Positions 1 through 10,483 of a stretch of DNA of 64,000 nt are shown one piece after another. Under the pieces are notes generated by a model. The model saw nothing but the letters and a program-made list of their open reading frames with translations, searched no databases and was not told where the DNA came from. Origin of the DNA: Rubrivivax sp. (GTDB taxonomy: Bacteria > Pseudomonadota > Gammaproteobacteria > Burkholderiales > Burkholderiaceae_C); the NCBI GenBank assembly GCA_020248945.1, contig JADCGQ010000010.1:1-64000 (forward strand). Reading direction: 5' to 3'. Each line of letters begins with the position of its first letter. Position 1 is the first letter of the stretch. A program made the translations under genes and the position numbers.

Positions 1-135
1 ACAGGCTCAGCCCGAACGGAGGAGAGGGCTTCGACAGGCTCAGCCCGAACGGAGGAGAGGGCTTCGACAGGCTCAGCCCGAACGGTGTGTTTCCGATCAT
101 CCTGAGCTTGTCGAAGGACATACTCAGCCCGAACG
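1..135. repeat. Dispersed intergenic repeat cluster (TTCGACAGGCTCAGCCCGAACGG type)
   Basis: A 33-base unit (29-61) containing CTTCGACAGGCTCAGCCC, then GAACGG and AGGAGAGGG, is preceded by a partial copy (1-28) and followed by a 24-base partial copy (62-85). At 101-117 an inverted near-copy, CCTGAGCTTGTCGAAGG, can pair with the preceding copies with one mismatch. A further partial direct copy ends near 135. The motif resembles a family scattered between genes in many GC-rich proteobacteria; that parallel is from memory. The paired copies could fold in RNA or mark a recombination-prone spot. The cluster probably continues left of the window. Confidence 0.8.
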
Positions 136-190
136 CCCGCCAAGCGCCGTGAAGGGCCCATTCTGATCCTGCCCAAGCTAGCATGGCTCC

Positions 191-1576
191 ATGGCCTGGG
201 CACACATCGTTGGCGGCACGCGCTACGTCTTCGACGACCTGAAGACGCTGCTCGCCCGTGCCACGCCCGAAAAAAGCGGCGACCAGCTCGCCGGCATCGC
301 CGCCCGCTCCGCCGCCGAGCGCGTGGCCGCGCGCTGGGCGCTGGCCGATCTGCCGCTGGCGCACTTCCTCCGCGACGCCGTGGTGCCCTACGAACACGAC
401 GAGGTCACGCGCCTCATTGTCGACACACACGACGCGGCCGCCTTCGCGCCAGTGGCCCACCTCACCGTGGGCGGCTTCCGCGACTGGCTGCTGTCCGACG
501 CCGCCGACAGCGCCACGCTGGCCGCGCTGACTCCAGGCCTGACGCCCGAAATGGTGGCCTCCACCTCCAAGCTGATGCGCCACCAGGACCTGATGCTCGT
601 GGCCGCCAAGTGCCACGTCGTCACGCGCTTTCGCAACACCATCGGCCTGCCCGGGCGGCTGGCCGTGCGGCTGCAGCCCAACCACCCGACGGACGATCTG
701 CGCGGCGTGGCCGCCAGCATCCTCGACGGGCTGATGTACGGCTGCGGCGATGCGGTCATCGGCATCAACCCCGCGGGCGACAACCTCGCCGGCATCGGCG
801 CGTTGCTGCAGCTGCTCGACGAGCTCATCCATCGTCACGACATCCCCACGCAGGGCTGCGTGCTCACGCACGTGACGAACACGATGCAGCTCATCGAGCA
901 GGGCTGCCCGGTCGACCTGGTGTTCCAGAGCGTGGCCGGCACCGAGCGCGCGAACGCCGGCTTCGGCATCACGCTGTCGCTGCTGGCCGAGGCGCGCGAG
1001 TCGGCCCTGGCGCTGAAGCGCGGCACGCTGGGCGAGCACGTCATGTACTTCGAAACAGGCCAGGGCAGCGCGCTCAGCGCCAATGCCCACCACGGTGTCG
1101 ACCAGCAGACCATCGAGGCACGCGCACAGGCCGTGGCACGCCACTTCAAGCCGCTGCTGGCCAACACGGTGGTGGGCTTCATCGGGCCCGAGTACCTGGT
1201 CGACGGCCGCCAGATCGTGCGTGCCGGCCTCGAGGATCACTTCTGCGGCAAGCTGATGGGTCTGCCCATCGGCTGCGACGTCTGCTACACCAACCACGCC
1301 GAGGCCGATAGCGACGACATGGACACGCTGATGACGCTGCTCGGCGTGGCCGGCGTCACCTTCATCATGGGCGTGCCGGGGGCCGACGACGTGATGCTGA
1401 ACTACCAGAGCACCAGCTTCCACGACGCCGCCGCGCTGCGCGCGCTGCTCGGCCGGCCGCGGGCACCCGAGTTCGAGGCCTGGCTGGCGCGCGTGGGCAT
1501 CACCGCGCCCGATGGCCGGCTGCTGCCGGCGCCGGCGCGGCATGCGCTGCTGGCCGATCTGTCGGCGCCGCGCTGA
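191..1576 (+). CDS. eutB: Ethanolamine ammonia-lyase, large subunit EutB
   Basis: Large catalytic subunit of the adenosylcobalamin-dependent enzyme that splits ethanolamine into acetaldehyde and ammonia in the cytoplasm. At 461 residues it has the usual family length. Family blocks are clear: [40 protein letters not shown] and [20 protein letters not shown], with a C-terminal block around [20 protein letters not shown]. The ATG at 191 gives the expected N-terminus. eutC follows after 11 bases, so both subunits are probably co-translated. No eutA, EutR-type regulator or microcompartment shell gene lies in the window; the transporter may lie to the left. No B12 riboswitch is recognisable in the 105 bases between the repeat cluster and the start. 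Confidence 0.96.
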   Translation: MAWAHIVGGTRYVFDDLKTLLARATPEKSGDQLAGIAARSAAERVAARWALADLPLAHFLRDAVVPYEHDEVTRLIVDTHDAAAFAPVAHLTVGGFRDWLLSDAADSATLAALTPGLTPEMVASTSKLMRHQDLMLVAAKCHVVTRFRNTIGLPGRLAVRLQPNHPTDDLRGVAASILDGLMYGCGDAVIGINPAGDNLAGIGALLQLLDELIHRHDIPTQGCVLTHVTNTMQLIEQGCPVDLVFQSVAGTERANAGFGITLSLLAEARESALALKRGTLGEHVMYFETGQGSALSANAHHGVDQQTIEARAQAVARHFKPLLANTVVGFIGPEYLVDGRQIVRAGLEDHFCGKLMGLPIGCDVCYTNHAEADSDDMDTLMTLLGVAGVTFIMGVPGADDVMLNYQSTSFHDAAALRALLGRPRAPEFEAWLARVGITAPDGRLLPAPARHALLADLSAPR

Positions 1577-1587
1577 AGAGCTCGCGG

Positions 1588-2409
1588 ATGAGTCACGTGC
1601 CCGACCCCTGGAACAGCCTGCGCGCGCACACGATGGCGCGCATCGCTCTCGGCCGTGCCGGTGCCAGCCTGCCCACCACCGAGTGGCTGCGCTTCGCCGA
1701 GGCGCACGCGCTGGCGCGCGATGCCGTGCACACGGCGCTGGACGTGCTGGCTTTGTGCGCCGGGCTGCAGCAGCACGGCTTCGAGCCCGGGGTGGTGGCC
1801 AGTGCGGCGGCCGACCGCGCGACTTACCTGCGCCGCCCCGATCTGGGCCGCCGCCTGGCGCCCGCCAGCGCGGCGCAGTTGCGGCCGCAGCCGCCGGGGC
1901 TGGTGGTGGTGCTGGCGGACGGCCTGAGCGCGCGCGCCACGCAGGTCCATGCGCTGCCGCTGCTGCTGGCGCTGCGCAGCCAGCTCGAGGCGCTGGGCAC
2001 CGGCGAGGCGATCGCCGCCGTCGTCGTCGCCACCCAGGCCCGTGTGGCACTCGGCGACGAGGTCGGCGAACGGCTCGGCGCGCGAGCCGTGCTCGTGCTC
2101 ATCGGCGAGCGGCCGGGCCTCTCGAGCCCCGACAGCCTCGGCGCCTACCTCACCTGGGCGCCGCGCAGCGGCCGCAGCGATGCCGAGCGCAACTGCGTCA
2201 GCAACATCCGGCCCGAGGGCCAGCCCCCGGCGCAGGCGGCGGCGCGGCTGGCCTGGCTGCTGGGCGCGGCGCGGCGGCTGGGCGGTACCGGGGTGGCGCT
2301 GAAGGACGAAAGCGATGCCGGCGGAGCGCTGGCTGGCATCGTGGCCACTGCGGCCATGGCCGGGCCGGACAACGGCGCCGACGGCCTTGCCGGACAATCC
2401 GGCCCATGA
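1588..2409 (+). CDS. eutC: Ethanolamine ammonia-lyase, small subunit EutC
   Basis: Small subunit of ethanolamine ammonia-lyase, which with EutB forms the B12-binding active complex. Its 273 residues match the family. Diagnostic blocks are [39 protein letters not shown] and [16 protein letters not shown]. The N-terminus, with [20 protein letters not shown], is also typical and supports the ATG at 1588. Its TGA stop (2407-2409) overlaps the ATG of lpxC (2406-2408). Coupling of a catabolic gene to lpxC is unusual (see findings). The last 20 or so residues are low-complexity and poorly conserved. Confidence 0.95.
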   Translation: MSHVPDPWNSLRAHTMARIALGRAGASLPTTEWLRFAEAHALARDAVHTALDVLALCAGLQQHGFEPGVVASAAADRATYLRRPDLGRRLAPASAAQLRPQPPGLVVVLADGLSARATQVHALPLLLALRSQLEALGTGEAIAAVVVATQARVALGDEVGERLGARAVLVLIGERPGLSSPDSLGAYLTWAPRSGRSDAERNCVSNIRPEGQPPAQAAARLAWLLGAARRLGGTGVALKDESDAGGALAGIVATAAMAGPDNGADGLAGQSGP

Positions 2410-3341
2410 TCCGCCAGCGCACCCTGAAGGCCCCCACCCGCGCCGTCGGCGTGGGCGTGCACAGCGGCCTCAAGACCGAGCTCGTGCTGCGCCCCGCGCC
2501 GCCCGACACCGGCGTGGTGTTCACGCGCACCGACCTGCCCGAGCGCACGCCCATCGCCGTGAACGCCTTCGCGGTGAGCGACACGCGCATGGCCAGCACC
2601 ATCAGCGCCGGCGGCGACCCCAGCCTGCCCAAGGTGCAGACCATCGAGCACCTGATGAGCGCGGTGGCGGGCCTGGGCATCGACAACCTCTACGTCGACA
2701 TCTCGGCCGAGGAGGTGCCCATCCTCGATGGCAGCGCGGCGGCCTTCGTGTACGTGCTGCAGAGCGCCGGCGTGGTGCTGCAAGACGCGCCCAAGCGCTT
2801 CATCCGCGTGAGGAAGGCCGTCGAGGTGCGCGAAGGCGAGGGCGCCACGCTCAAGTGGGCGCGCCTGGAGCCCTTCCACGGCTACGCGCTCAGCTTCGAG
2901 ATCGAGTTCAACCACCCGGCGGTCGATGCCACCGGCCGCCGCGTCGAGTTCGATTTTTCCAAGGGCCTGTACAAGCGCGACATCGCGCGCGCCCGCACCT
3001 TCGGCTTCGCCAAGGACGTGGAGATGATGCGCTCGCGCGGCCTGGGCCGCGGCGGCAGCATGGACAACGTCATCGTCGTCGACGAGCAGCGTGTGCTCAA
3101 CGGCGAGGGCCTGCGCTACGACGACGAGTTCGTGAAGCACAAGCTGCTCGACGCCATCGGCGACCTGCACATCGCCGGCCGCCCGCTGCTGGCGCGCTAC
3201 ACCGCCTACAAGAGCGGCCACGCGCTCAACAACAAGCTGCTGCGCGCACTGCTGGCCGACGACAGCGCGCACGACACCGTCACTTTCGAGCACGACGCCG
3301 ATGCGCCAGCCGGTTTTGCCGAGCTCACGCCGGCCTGGTGA
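2406..3341 (+). CDS. lpxC: UDP-3-O-acyl-N-acetylglucosamine deacetylase LpxC
   Basis: Zinc-dependent cytosolic deacetylase that catalyses the committed step of lipid A synthesis. The start at 2406 gives a 311-residue protein, normal for the family, beginning [10 protein letters not shown]. Visible hallmarks are GVGVHSG near the N-terminus, [20 protein letters not shown] carrying one zinc histidine, [18 protein letters not shown], and [19 protein letters not shown] with the other zinc His and Asp. The open frame extends far upstream inside eutC, but conservation begins at this Met. In related bacteria lpxC normally follows ftsZ; here it overlaps eutC, so it may depend on a promoter inside or upstream of eutBC. 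Confidence 0.97.
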   Translation: MIRQRTLKAPTRAVGVGVHSGLKTELVLRPAPPDTGVVFTRTDLPERTPIAVNAFAVSDTRMASTISAGGDPSLPKVQTIEHLMSAVAGLGIDNLYVDISAEEVPILDGSAAAFVYVLQSAGVVLQDAPKRFIRVRKAVEVREGEGATLKWARLEPFHGYALSFEIEFNHPAVDATGRRVEFDFSKGLYKRDIARARTFGFAKDVEMMRSRGLGRGGSMDNVIVVDEQRVLNGEGLRYDDEFVKHKLLDAIGDLHIAGRPLLARYTAYKSGHALNNKLLRALLADDSAHDTVTFEHDADAPAGFAELTPAW

Positions 3342-3366
3342 GCCAGCGAAAAGAGGGCACCCCGCC

Positions 3367-3552
3367 ATGATGATCTTCCGCCTCGTCTTCGGGCTGCTGC
3401 TGGTGAGCGGCCTGCTGTGCTTCGCGACCTACATCGCCACCGGCAAGGCCGTCTGGCGCCAGCGCGGCATCGTCGTGGTCAAGTGGACGGTGATCGCCGG
3501 GCTGGGCTTCTTCGCCGTGCTCATCCTCGAGCGGCTGCCGCGCTTCTTGTAG
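3367..3552 (+). CDS. Small two-helix membrane protein of unknown function
   Basis: A 61-residue protein whose start at 3367 is preceded by a GAGGG-type ribosome site about 10 bases upstream. The longer open frame would overlap lpxC and has no such site. Two hydrophobic helices are visible, at about residues 3-21 (FRLVFGLLLVSGLLCFATYI) and 36-55 (VVKWTVIAGLGFFAVLILE). They flank a short basic stretch, KAVWRQR. It sits 25 bases after lpxC, probably in the same transcript. I do not recognise a named family. Confidence 0.7.
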   Translation: MMIFRLVFGLLLVSGLLCFATYIATGKAVWRQRGIVVVKWTVIAGLGFFAVLILERLPRFL

Positions 3553-3574
3553 CGGCCGGGCTGGCGCAGGTCGC

Positions 3575-4726
<1,152 letters not shown>

Positions 4727-4799
4727 GGGGCAGGGCAGGGGTGTCGGGATCGGGGCCGGCGACGCCGGCAAGGGCTGCGGCGGGCCTCAGAATCGCCGC

Positions 4800-5552
4800 A
4801 TGACGACACGGCAGGAACTCGAGGCGCGCCTGGCGGCAGTGTTGCGCCCGGAGCAGTTCAAGGATTATGGGCCGAACGGCTTGCAGGTCGAGGGTCGTGC
4901 CTCGGTGCGGCGCGTCGTTTCCGGCGTCACCGCCAGCATGGCCTTCATCGATGCGGCGCTGGCCGACGGCGCCGATGCGCTGCTGGTGCACCACGGCCTG
5001 TTCTGGCGCGGGCAGGATGGCCGGCTCACCGGCTGGCTCGGCGAGCGCGTGCGCCGGCTGATGCGCGCCGACGTGAGCCTGTTCGCCTACCACCTGCCGC
5101 TGGACGCCCACGCCGAGCTCGGCAACAACGCGCAGCTCGGCCGCCGGCTCGGCCTGGAGGCCGACGCCCGCTTCGGCGAGCAGCAACTCGGCTTCATCGG
5201 CCCGGCCGCGGCTCGGCACTCGCTGGCGGCGCTGGTGGCCGGCGTGCAGGCGCTCGCGCCCGCCCGAGCGCCCACCGTGGTGCCCGGTGATGGCCGCGCG
5301 CTGGCGCGCATCGCCTGGTGCACGGGCGGCGCCCAGGGCTACTTCGAAGACGCCATCGCGGCCGGGGCCGATGCCTTCGTCACCGGCGAGATCAGCGAGC
5401 CGCAGGCCCACCTGGCGCGCGAAACCGGCGTGGCCTTCATCGCCGCCGGCCACCACGCCACCGAGTGCTTCGGCGCACCGGCGCTGGCCGCCGCGGTGTG
5501 CGCGGAGCTGGGGCTGGAGCACCGCTTCATCGAGATCCCGAATCCGGCATGA
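4800..5552 (+). CDS. Nif3-like dinuclear metal-centre protein (YbgI/GTP cyclohydrolase 1 type 2 family)
   Basis: A 250-residue cytosolic protein of the Nif3/YbgI family, which forms hexameric rings with a two-metal centre; its physiological reaction is unsettled. Metal-ligand motifs are visible as LLVHHGLFWRG near residue 65 and AAGHHATECFG near residue 220. The N-terminal GPNGLQVEG block and DAFVTGEISE are also typical. The start MTTRQELEARL is supported by similarity; the frame is open further upstream into the protease promoter region. Its stop overlaps pdxA by four bases (ATGA), indicating translational coupling. Confidence 0.93.
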   Translation: MTTRQELEARLAAVLRPEQFKDYGPNGLQVEGRASVRRVVSGVTASMAFIDAALADGADALLVHHGLFWRGQDGRLTGWLGERVRRLMRADVSLFAYHLPLDAHAELGNNAQLGRRLGLEADARFGEQQLGFIGPAAARHSLAALVAGVQALAPARAPTVVPGDGRALARIAWCTGGAQGYFEDAIAAGADAFVTGEISEPQAHLARETGVAFIAAGHHATECFGAPALAAAVCAELGLEHRFIEIPNPA

Positions 5553-6553
5553 AGGCGATGCGCCCTTCTTCGACCCAGCCCCTGCTCGTGACCCTGGGCG
5601 ATGCCGCCGGCATCGGGCCCGAGATCATCGTCAAGGCCTTCCTGCAGGGTGAGCTCGCCGACGCGGTGGTGATCGGCGACGTGGCGGTGCTGCGCCGCGC
5701 GGGCGCGCCGATGACGGCGCGCATCGAGCGGCCGGCCGACCGGGCCGAGGTGCCGCCCGGCTGCCTGCCCGTCATCGAGCCTGCCGGGCTGCCGCCGGCC
5801 CTGGCCACCCTGCCGACGGGGCAGGTGTCGGCCACCGCCGGCGCGGCGGCGGCCCGCTGCGTCGAAGCCGCCGTGCGCTGGGTGCAGGCCGGCGAGGGCG
5901 CGGCGGTGGTGACGGCGCCCATCCACAAGGAGGCGCTGGCCGCTGCCGGCGTGCCCTACCCGGGCCACACCGAGATGCTGCAGGCGCTGGCCACCCCGGC
6001 GGGTGCGGCGCCCGCGCCGGTGCGCATGATGCTGGCCAACCCGGAGCTGCGCGTGGTGCTCGTCACCATCCACGTCTCGCTTCGGCGGGCGCTGGAGCTG
6101 CTTGACTTCGAGGCGGTGCTGTCCACCTTGCGCATCGCCCACGCCGCGGCGCGGGGCTGGGGCCAGGCGGCGCCGCGCATCGCGGTGGCGGGTCTGAACC
6201 CGCATGCCGGCGAGGGCGGCCTGTTCGGCGACGAGGAGCAGCGCTTCATCGGCCCTGCCGTGCAGGCCGCACGCGCCGAGGGCATCGACGCCCACGGTCC
6301 TTTTGCCCCCGACACCGTCTTCATGCGCGCCCGCCGCGGCGAGTTCGACCTCGTGGTGGCGATGACGCATGACCACGGCCTGATCCCCGTGAAGTACCTC
6401 GGCGTGGAGCAGGGCGTCAACGTGACGCTGGGCCTGCCCTTCGTGCGCTCCAGCCCCGACCACGGCACCGCCTTCGACATCGCCGGCCAGGGCCGTGCCG
6501 ACCCCGCCAGCCTGGTGGCCGCGCTGGTGATGGCCCGCCAGCTGGCCCGCTAG
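5549..6553 (+). CDS. pdxA: 4-hydroxythreonine-4-phosphate dehydrogenase PdxA
   Basis: NAD-dependent, metal-requiring enzyme that oxidises 4-phosphohydroxy-L-threonine in the deoxyxylulose-dependent route to pyridoxal phosphate. It has 334 residues, the usual length. Signatures include GDAAGIGPEIIVKA near the N-terminus, HKEALAAAGVPYPGHTEML with a metal-binding His, AGLNPHAGEGGLFGDEE, GPFAPDTVF, and LGLPFVRSSPDHGTAFDIAG near the C-terminus. The ATG at 5549 overlaps the Nif3-like stop; an internal ATG at 5558 is the alternative start. The stop (6551-6553) abuts the stop of the convergent DUF1631 gene with no spacer. Confidence 0.96.
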   Translation: MKAMRPSSTQPLLVTLGDAAGIGPEIIVKAFLQGELADAVVIGDVAVLRRAGAPMTARIERPADRAEVPPGCLPVIEPAGLPPALATLPTGQVSATAGAAAARCVEAAVRWVQAGEGAAVVTAPIHKEALAAAGVPYPGHTEMLQALATPAGAAPAPVRMMLANPELRVVLVTIHVSLRRALELLDFEAVLSTLRIAHAAARGWGQAAPRIAVAGLNPHAGEGGLFGDEEQRFIGPAVQAARAEGIDAHGPFAPDTVFMRARRGEFDLVVAMTHDHGLIPVKYLGVEQGVNVTLGLPFVRSSPDHGTAFDIAGQGRADPASLVAALVMARQLAR

Positions 6554-9001
6554 CTAGCGGCCGGCCGCGCCCAGCGAGGCCAATTGACGCCGGGCACGCT
6601 CGGTGGCGCGCTCGATCAGCGTGGCCTGCTCGTAGGCGCGGAAGCGCCCGCTCTCGCACAGGCGCTGCAGCATGCGGTAGGTGAGCGACACCGTTTTCTG
6701 GTGGCGCCCGCCGTGCGTGAAGATGAAGAAGCTGCGCCCGCTGTTCACGTGCGCCAGCCGCACCTTCTGCCACTGGTCGTGCAACTGCATCTGGTAGGCA
6801 AAGCCGATCTGCACCGAGTCGGCGAGCTCACGGCCCTGCACCGGCTCGGCCGCGTCGGCGATGCCCGGGATGCCCGGGGCCATCGGCTGCGCGGTGCCGC
6901 CTTGCGCGGCGGCCCGCTCGCCAGCGTCGGCCAGCGAGCCGATGTCGATGTCGACGGTGCCGCTCCAGTCGACCGACTGCTCGGACACCAGGCCCATGCG
7001 CTCGGCGTCGCCGGCCGACAAGGAGGGCAGCACGAGCTCCTCGCTCAGCACCGGCAGCGCCGAGGGCGGCATGGTCTTCAGGTCCTCGCGCGAGGGCGTC
7101 GGCCGCTCGAGCGCACCCTCGACGCGGCGCGCCATCAGGTTCAGGTCCAGCGGCCGGGCGGGCGGCGCCTTCAGCGCCTCGGCGTGCGCCGGCATCAGCT
7201 GGCCGAAGAAGGCACGCCGCTCGCCCTCGGGCCAGCCGATGAGGTTCATGCCCTCGGTCAGCTCCTGCATCAGCTTGGGCAGTTCGGCGAGGAAGGCCTT
7301 GCGGTGCGCCGGCGTCGGCTTGGGCTGCACCGACATCGCCAGTTCGCGCGCCGTGCGGCGGAACTTCTGCACCAGCGCGCCGTCGGGGCCGCCTTCGGGC
7401 GTCTTCACGGTCGAGGCGCGCATCAGCACCTGGCTCCAGGTGCGGGCGATGAAGTCGCGCACGAAGGCCGGGCCGGTGAGGTCGCGCAGCTCGCTGCTCA
7501 GGCGGTCGGCGTACAGGGAGCGCAGGCGCAGCTCGTCCTCGCGTTCCGAGAGCAGCCGCGCCGCATCGCCCTGCAGACCTTGCTGCGCCTGCTCGCCGAC
7601 GAAGGCCTCGAGCGCCTTCAGCTTCTGCTCGTAGAGCTCGATGTGGTCGAAGTCGCCGTCGACGACCTCGCCGACCAGGGCCTTGACCTTGGCCAGGAAG
7701 TCGCGCGCCGCGGCGTCGTCGAAGTCCTCGAAGGCCGCGCCGAGCGAGGCGATGCGGTTGACGAAGCGTCGCACCGGGTGCTTGCGCGACGAGAAGAAGG
7801 TCGGGTCGCCCAGCGCGGCGCGCAGCACAGGCAACTGCAGCCGCGCGATCAGGCGCGCCATCTGTGGCGGCACCTTGGGGTCGGCCAGGATCTGGTCGAA
7901 GAGGAAGCCGATGACGTCGATCACCATGTGATCGAGCGCCCCGTTCGAGGCCTGCCGCAGCTCGTCGCGGTGCAGGTGGATCAAGTTGGGCAGCGGTGCC
8001 GAGCCGCCGTCGTAGGCGCCGTTGAACGACGAGCCGCCGCCGGTGTCGCCACCGGGGCCGGTGTGCAGCGGCGACTCGGTGAACGCAATGCGGCGCATCA
8101 GGTGCATCAGCTCCGGGTCGACCTGGCCCAGCGGCGTGCCGTCGCGGGCGCCGAGGCTGTTGCCGCGCGTCGACGGCGCGAAGCCCGTGCGGCCCGCGCT
8201 GTGGCGCCCGGGCTGCTGCGGGGCACCCAATGGCGAGAAGCCCGCGTCGGAGCGGCTGGCTTCGGCTGCCGTGCCCTGCTGGCTGTCGGTGCCGGGGTCG
8301 GGCATGCCGGTTGCCAGCTGGCTCGCGCGGTGGCGAACCTGCAGGCCGATGGGCTGCACGCCGGCGCGGCGGAAGTCCGACAGGATGGCGGCATAGGCCG
8401 GCCGCAGCAGGCCCGACAGCGAGCGGCCGAGCTCCGCCAGCAGCCGCTTGCGGGTATCGGCCTCGGTGGTGACCGCCTCGACGCCGCGCACCATGCCGTG
8501 GCCGACGAGTTCGGGGCGCAGCGGGTTGCGCTCACGGCGGCCGTCGGCCATGCCTCCGGCGGTCCCCTGGGCATCGGCCAGCACGGTGGCCACGAAGCCG
8601 TCGAGCTCGCGCAGTTCCCACTCGCAGGCGTGGGCGATCTCCATCGCGAAGCGATCGGCGGAGATCTGCGCCTCGACTTCCTTGTCCTCCACCAGGCTCA
8701 AGGCGTCCCAGTTGGTGGCGGGCGGCATGCCGGTGTCGGCCGCCGTGGCGGCCGCGCCGAGCTCGCGCAGCAGCCGCTCGTCGTAGGCGTCGTTGAAGGT
8801 GAGGATGAAGACCGCCGACTTGCGGTTGAGCTCGAACTGCGCCGCAAGAAGACCGTCGCGCTGAAAGGCGTGGGTGGCTGCCAGCGCGGCCAGCCCCAGG
8901 CTTTCGATCGTGCGCTCGCAGGCCTCACGGGCCGTGAGCTTGAGCCGCTGGATCGCGGCTTCCAGCGGCGCGGGCAGGCGGTGCAGGGGGTTGGGCTTCA
9001 T
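6554..9001 (-). CDS. DUF1631 family protein
   Basis: A large cytosolic protein of 815 residues starting at MKPNPLHRLP; an upstream Met at 9067 is possible but adds 22 unconserved residues. It matches the DUF1631 family of beta- and gammaproteobacteria, whose role is undefined. The N-terminal region (about 15-240) is helical. A low-complexity linker of about 245-310 is rich in Gly, Ser and Thr. A long conserved helical core runs about 315-650. The C-terminal 80 residues contain LHDQWQKVRLAHVNSGRSFF then IFTHGG, resembling the beta-rich end often seen in this family. Some family members have been linked loosely to c-di-GMP or surface behaviour, but nothing here proves that. Confidence 0.88.
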   Translation of the reverse strand: MKPNPLHRLPAPLEAAIQRLKLTAREACERTIESLGLAALAATHAFQRDGLLAAQFELNRKSAVFILTFNDAYDERLLRELGAAATAADTGMPPATNWDALSLVEDKEVEAQISADRFAMEIAHACEWELRELDGFVATVLADAQGTAGGMADGRRERNPLRPELVGHGMVRGVEAVTTEADTRKRLLAELGRSLSGLLRPAYAAILSDFRRAGVQPIGLQVRHRASQLATGMPDPGTDSQQGTAAEASRSDAGFSPLGAPQQPGRHSAGRTGFAPSTRGNSLGARDGTPLGQVDPELMHLMRRIAFTESPLHTGPGGDTGGGSSFNGAYDGGSAPLPNLIHLHRDELRQASNGALDHMVIDVIGFLFDQILADPKVPPQMARLIARLQLPVLRAALGDPTFFSSRKHPVRRFVNRIASLGAAFEDFDDAAARDFLAKVKALVGEVVDGDFDHIELYEQKLKALEAFVGEQAQQGLQGDAARLLSEREDELRLRSLYADRLSSELRDLTGPAFVRDFIARTWSQVLMRASTVKTPEGGPDGALVQKFRRTARELAMSVQPKPTPAHRKAFLAELPKLMQELTEGMNLIGWPEGERRAFFGQLMPAHAEALKAPPARPLDLNLMARRVEGALERPTPSREDLKTMPPSALPVLSEELVLPSLSAGDAERMGLVSEQSVDWSGTVDIDIGSLADAGERAAAQGGTAQPMAPGIPGIADAAEPVQGRELADSVQIGFAYQMQLHDQWQKVRLAHVNSGRSFFIFTHGGRHQKTVSLTYRMLQRLCESGRFRAYEQATLIERATERARRQLASLGAAGR

Positions 9002-9121
9002 CGGTGAAAACGGCCCCGGACGGGGATCGCCGAGTATGCTGCAACCCCGTGGCAGCGAGGGCCGCAAAAGCCGGGCCCCTGCACCGGTGATCCGGCGTTG
9101 GGCCTGGGTGCTTGCAGTCGC

Positions 9122-9541
9122 TTACGCCTTGCGCAGGCTGTCGCGGATCTCGCGCAGCAGCAGCACGTCTTCCGGCGTCGGGGCGGGCGGGGCCGGAGGT
9201 GGCGCCGATTCGCGCTTGAGGCGGTTCATCTGCTTGACCATCAGGAAGACGATGAAGGCCAGGATGATGAAGTTCAGCAGGATGCTGAGGAAGCTGCCGT
9301 AGGCGAACACGGCGCCGGCTTTCTTGGCCTCGACCAGCGTCGTGGCGGTCTGGCCCGACAAGGCGATGAAGTAGTTGTTGAAGTCGAGGCCGCCGAAGAT
9401 CTTGCCGATGAGGGGCATGATCAGATCGCCGACGACGGAGTCGACGATCTTGCCGAAGGCGCCGCCGATGATCACGCCGACGGCGAGATCCATGACGTTG
9501 CCCTTGACTGCGAACTCCCTGAACTCAGACGTGAAACTCAT
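9122..9541 (-). CDS. mscL: Large-conductance mechanosensitive channel MscL
   Basis: Inner-membrane pentameric channel that opens under membrane tension and releases solutes on osmotic downshock. At 139 residues it is normal length. The N-terminal helix and TM1 are diagnostic: [20 protein letters not shown] followed by [13 protein letters not shown]2 is at about residues 76-98 ([20 protein letters not shown]), followed by a Pro-rich linker and a C-terminal helix with [11 protein letters not shown] strong GGAGG ribosome site sits just upstream of the ATG on the minus strand. It is divergent from petA with a 218-base spacer. Confidence 0.98.
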   Translation of the reverse strand: MSFTSEFREFAVKGNVMDLAVGVIIGGAFGKIVDSVVGDLIMPLIGKIFGGLDFNNYFIALSGQTATTLVEAKKAGAVFAYGSFLSILLNFIILAFIVFLMVKQMNRLKRESAPPPAPPAPTPEDVLLLREIRDSLRKA

Positions 9542-9700
9542 GCGCCCTCCTAGGCTGTGCGTGGTGAACCCGCGGGTCGAGCGCCCGCAGCCTGACCTTA
9601 GTCGGGTGCGGCGCGATGCGTCAATCGCCCGGCAGCGGCCCGGGCGTGTCTGTGGTGCCGCTGAGTCAATGCCACGTCAGGTGGGCGCAGGGTGCTCGGC

Positions 9701-9706
9701 TAGAAT
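9701..9706 (+). promoter_or_regulatory. Possible -10 element of the petABC promoter (TAGAAT)
   Basis: In the mscL-petA divergent spacer, TAGAAT matches five of six bases of a sigma-70 -10 box and lies about 54 bases before the petA start in otherwise GC-rich sequence. No convincing -35 hexamer is present at the standard spacing, so the call is tentative. The same CTAxAAT pattern precedes tRNA-Thr, argJ and the MFS gene. Confidence 0.35.
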
Positions 9707-9759
9707 CTCGGGTTGACCCTGAACACCTTTCTGCACTCCAGAGCCTCCAGAGGAACAGC

Positions 9760-10413
9760 ATGAGCGGCACCCCGAGCCACGCCGTCGCCGGCAGCGCGAA
9801 ACCGGCCGACAACAGCAAGACCGGCAGCGAGATCGACAAGAGCAAGCGCACCTGGATCGCGATCGCCGGCTGCGCAGGCGCTGCTGGCGGCGTCGCCGTG
9901 GCGGTGCCTTTCGTCAGCACCTTCACCCCCTCTGAGCGGGCCCGCGCGGCCGGCGCGCCCGTCGAGGTCGACATCTCCACCCTCGAGCCGGGCCAGATGC
10001 TGCGCGTCGAGTGGCGCGGCAAGCCGGTATGGGTGGTGCGCCGCACGCCGGAGCAGCTGGAGTCGCTGAAGAAGACCGACGGCCAGGTCGCCGACCCGAA
10101 GTCGGCCCGCACGCAGTACCCCACGCCCGAGTACGCGCGCAACCAATGGCGCTCGATCAAGCCGGAGTTCTTTGTCGGCGTCGGCATCTGCACGCACCTG
10201 GGCTGCTCGCCCAGCGACAAGTTCCAGACCGGGCCGCAGCCCTCGCTGCCCGACGACTGGCAGGGTGGGTTCTTCTGCCCCTGCCACGGCTCCACCTTCG
10301 ACATCGCCGGCCGCGTGTTCCGCAACATGCCCGCGCCCGACAACCTCGAGGTGCCCCCGCACTACTACATGTCCGACACGCGTTTGCTGGTCGGCGAAGA
10401 AAAGAAGGCCTGA
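9760..10413 (+). CDS. petA: Ubiquinol-cytochrome c reductase, Rieske iron-sulfur subunit
   Basis: Rieske [2Fe-2S] subunit of the bc1 complex, passing electrons from ubiquinol to cytochrome c1 on the periplasmic face. The start at 9760 gives 217 residues. The N-terminal anchor follows KSKRTWIAIAGCAGAAGG, a Tat-type signal in which the usual Arg pair is Lys-Arg. Cluster ligands are Cys144/His146 in CTHLGC and Cys173/His176 in CPCHGS, with Cys149 and Cys175 forming the conserved disulfide. It is the first gene of petABC, with petB following after 70 bases. Confidence 0.97.
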   Translation: MSGTPSHAVAGSAKPADNSKTGSEIDKSKRTWIAIAGCAGAAGGVAVAVPFVSTFTPSERARAAGAPVEVDISTLEPGQMLRVEWRGKPVWVVRRTPEQLESLKKTDGQVADPKSARTQYPTPEYARNQWRSIKPEFFVGVGICTHLGCSPSDKFQTGPQPSLPDDWQGGFFCPCHGSTFDIAGRVFRNMPAPDNLEVPPHYYMSDTRLLVGEEKKA

Positions 10414-10483
10414 CGCGGCGTCTCGCCGAGGGCTCTAGCCCACGTCACGCACTGTTGCAGCAAATCCGAAGTCCGAGGACACG

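Noticed and set aside
1-90. Direct repeats of 33-base spacing suggestive of a CRISPR array
   Set aside because: Units are contiguous without variable spacers, there are no cas genes, and an inverted copy follows. It fits a dispersed intergenic repeat.
86-190. Possible adenosylcobalamin riboswitch before eutB
   Set aside because: The B12-box and the needed length are absent; only about 105 bases follow the repeat cluster.
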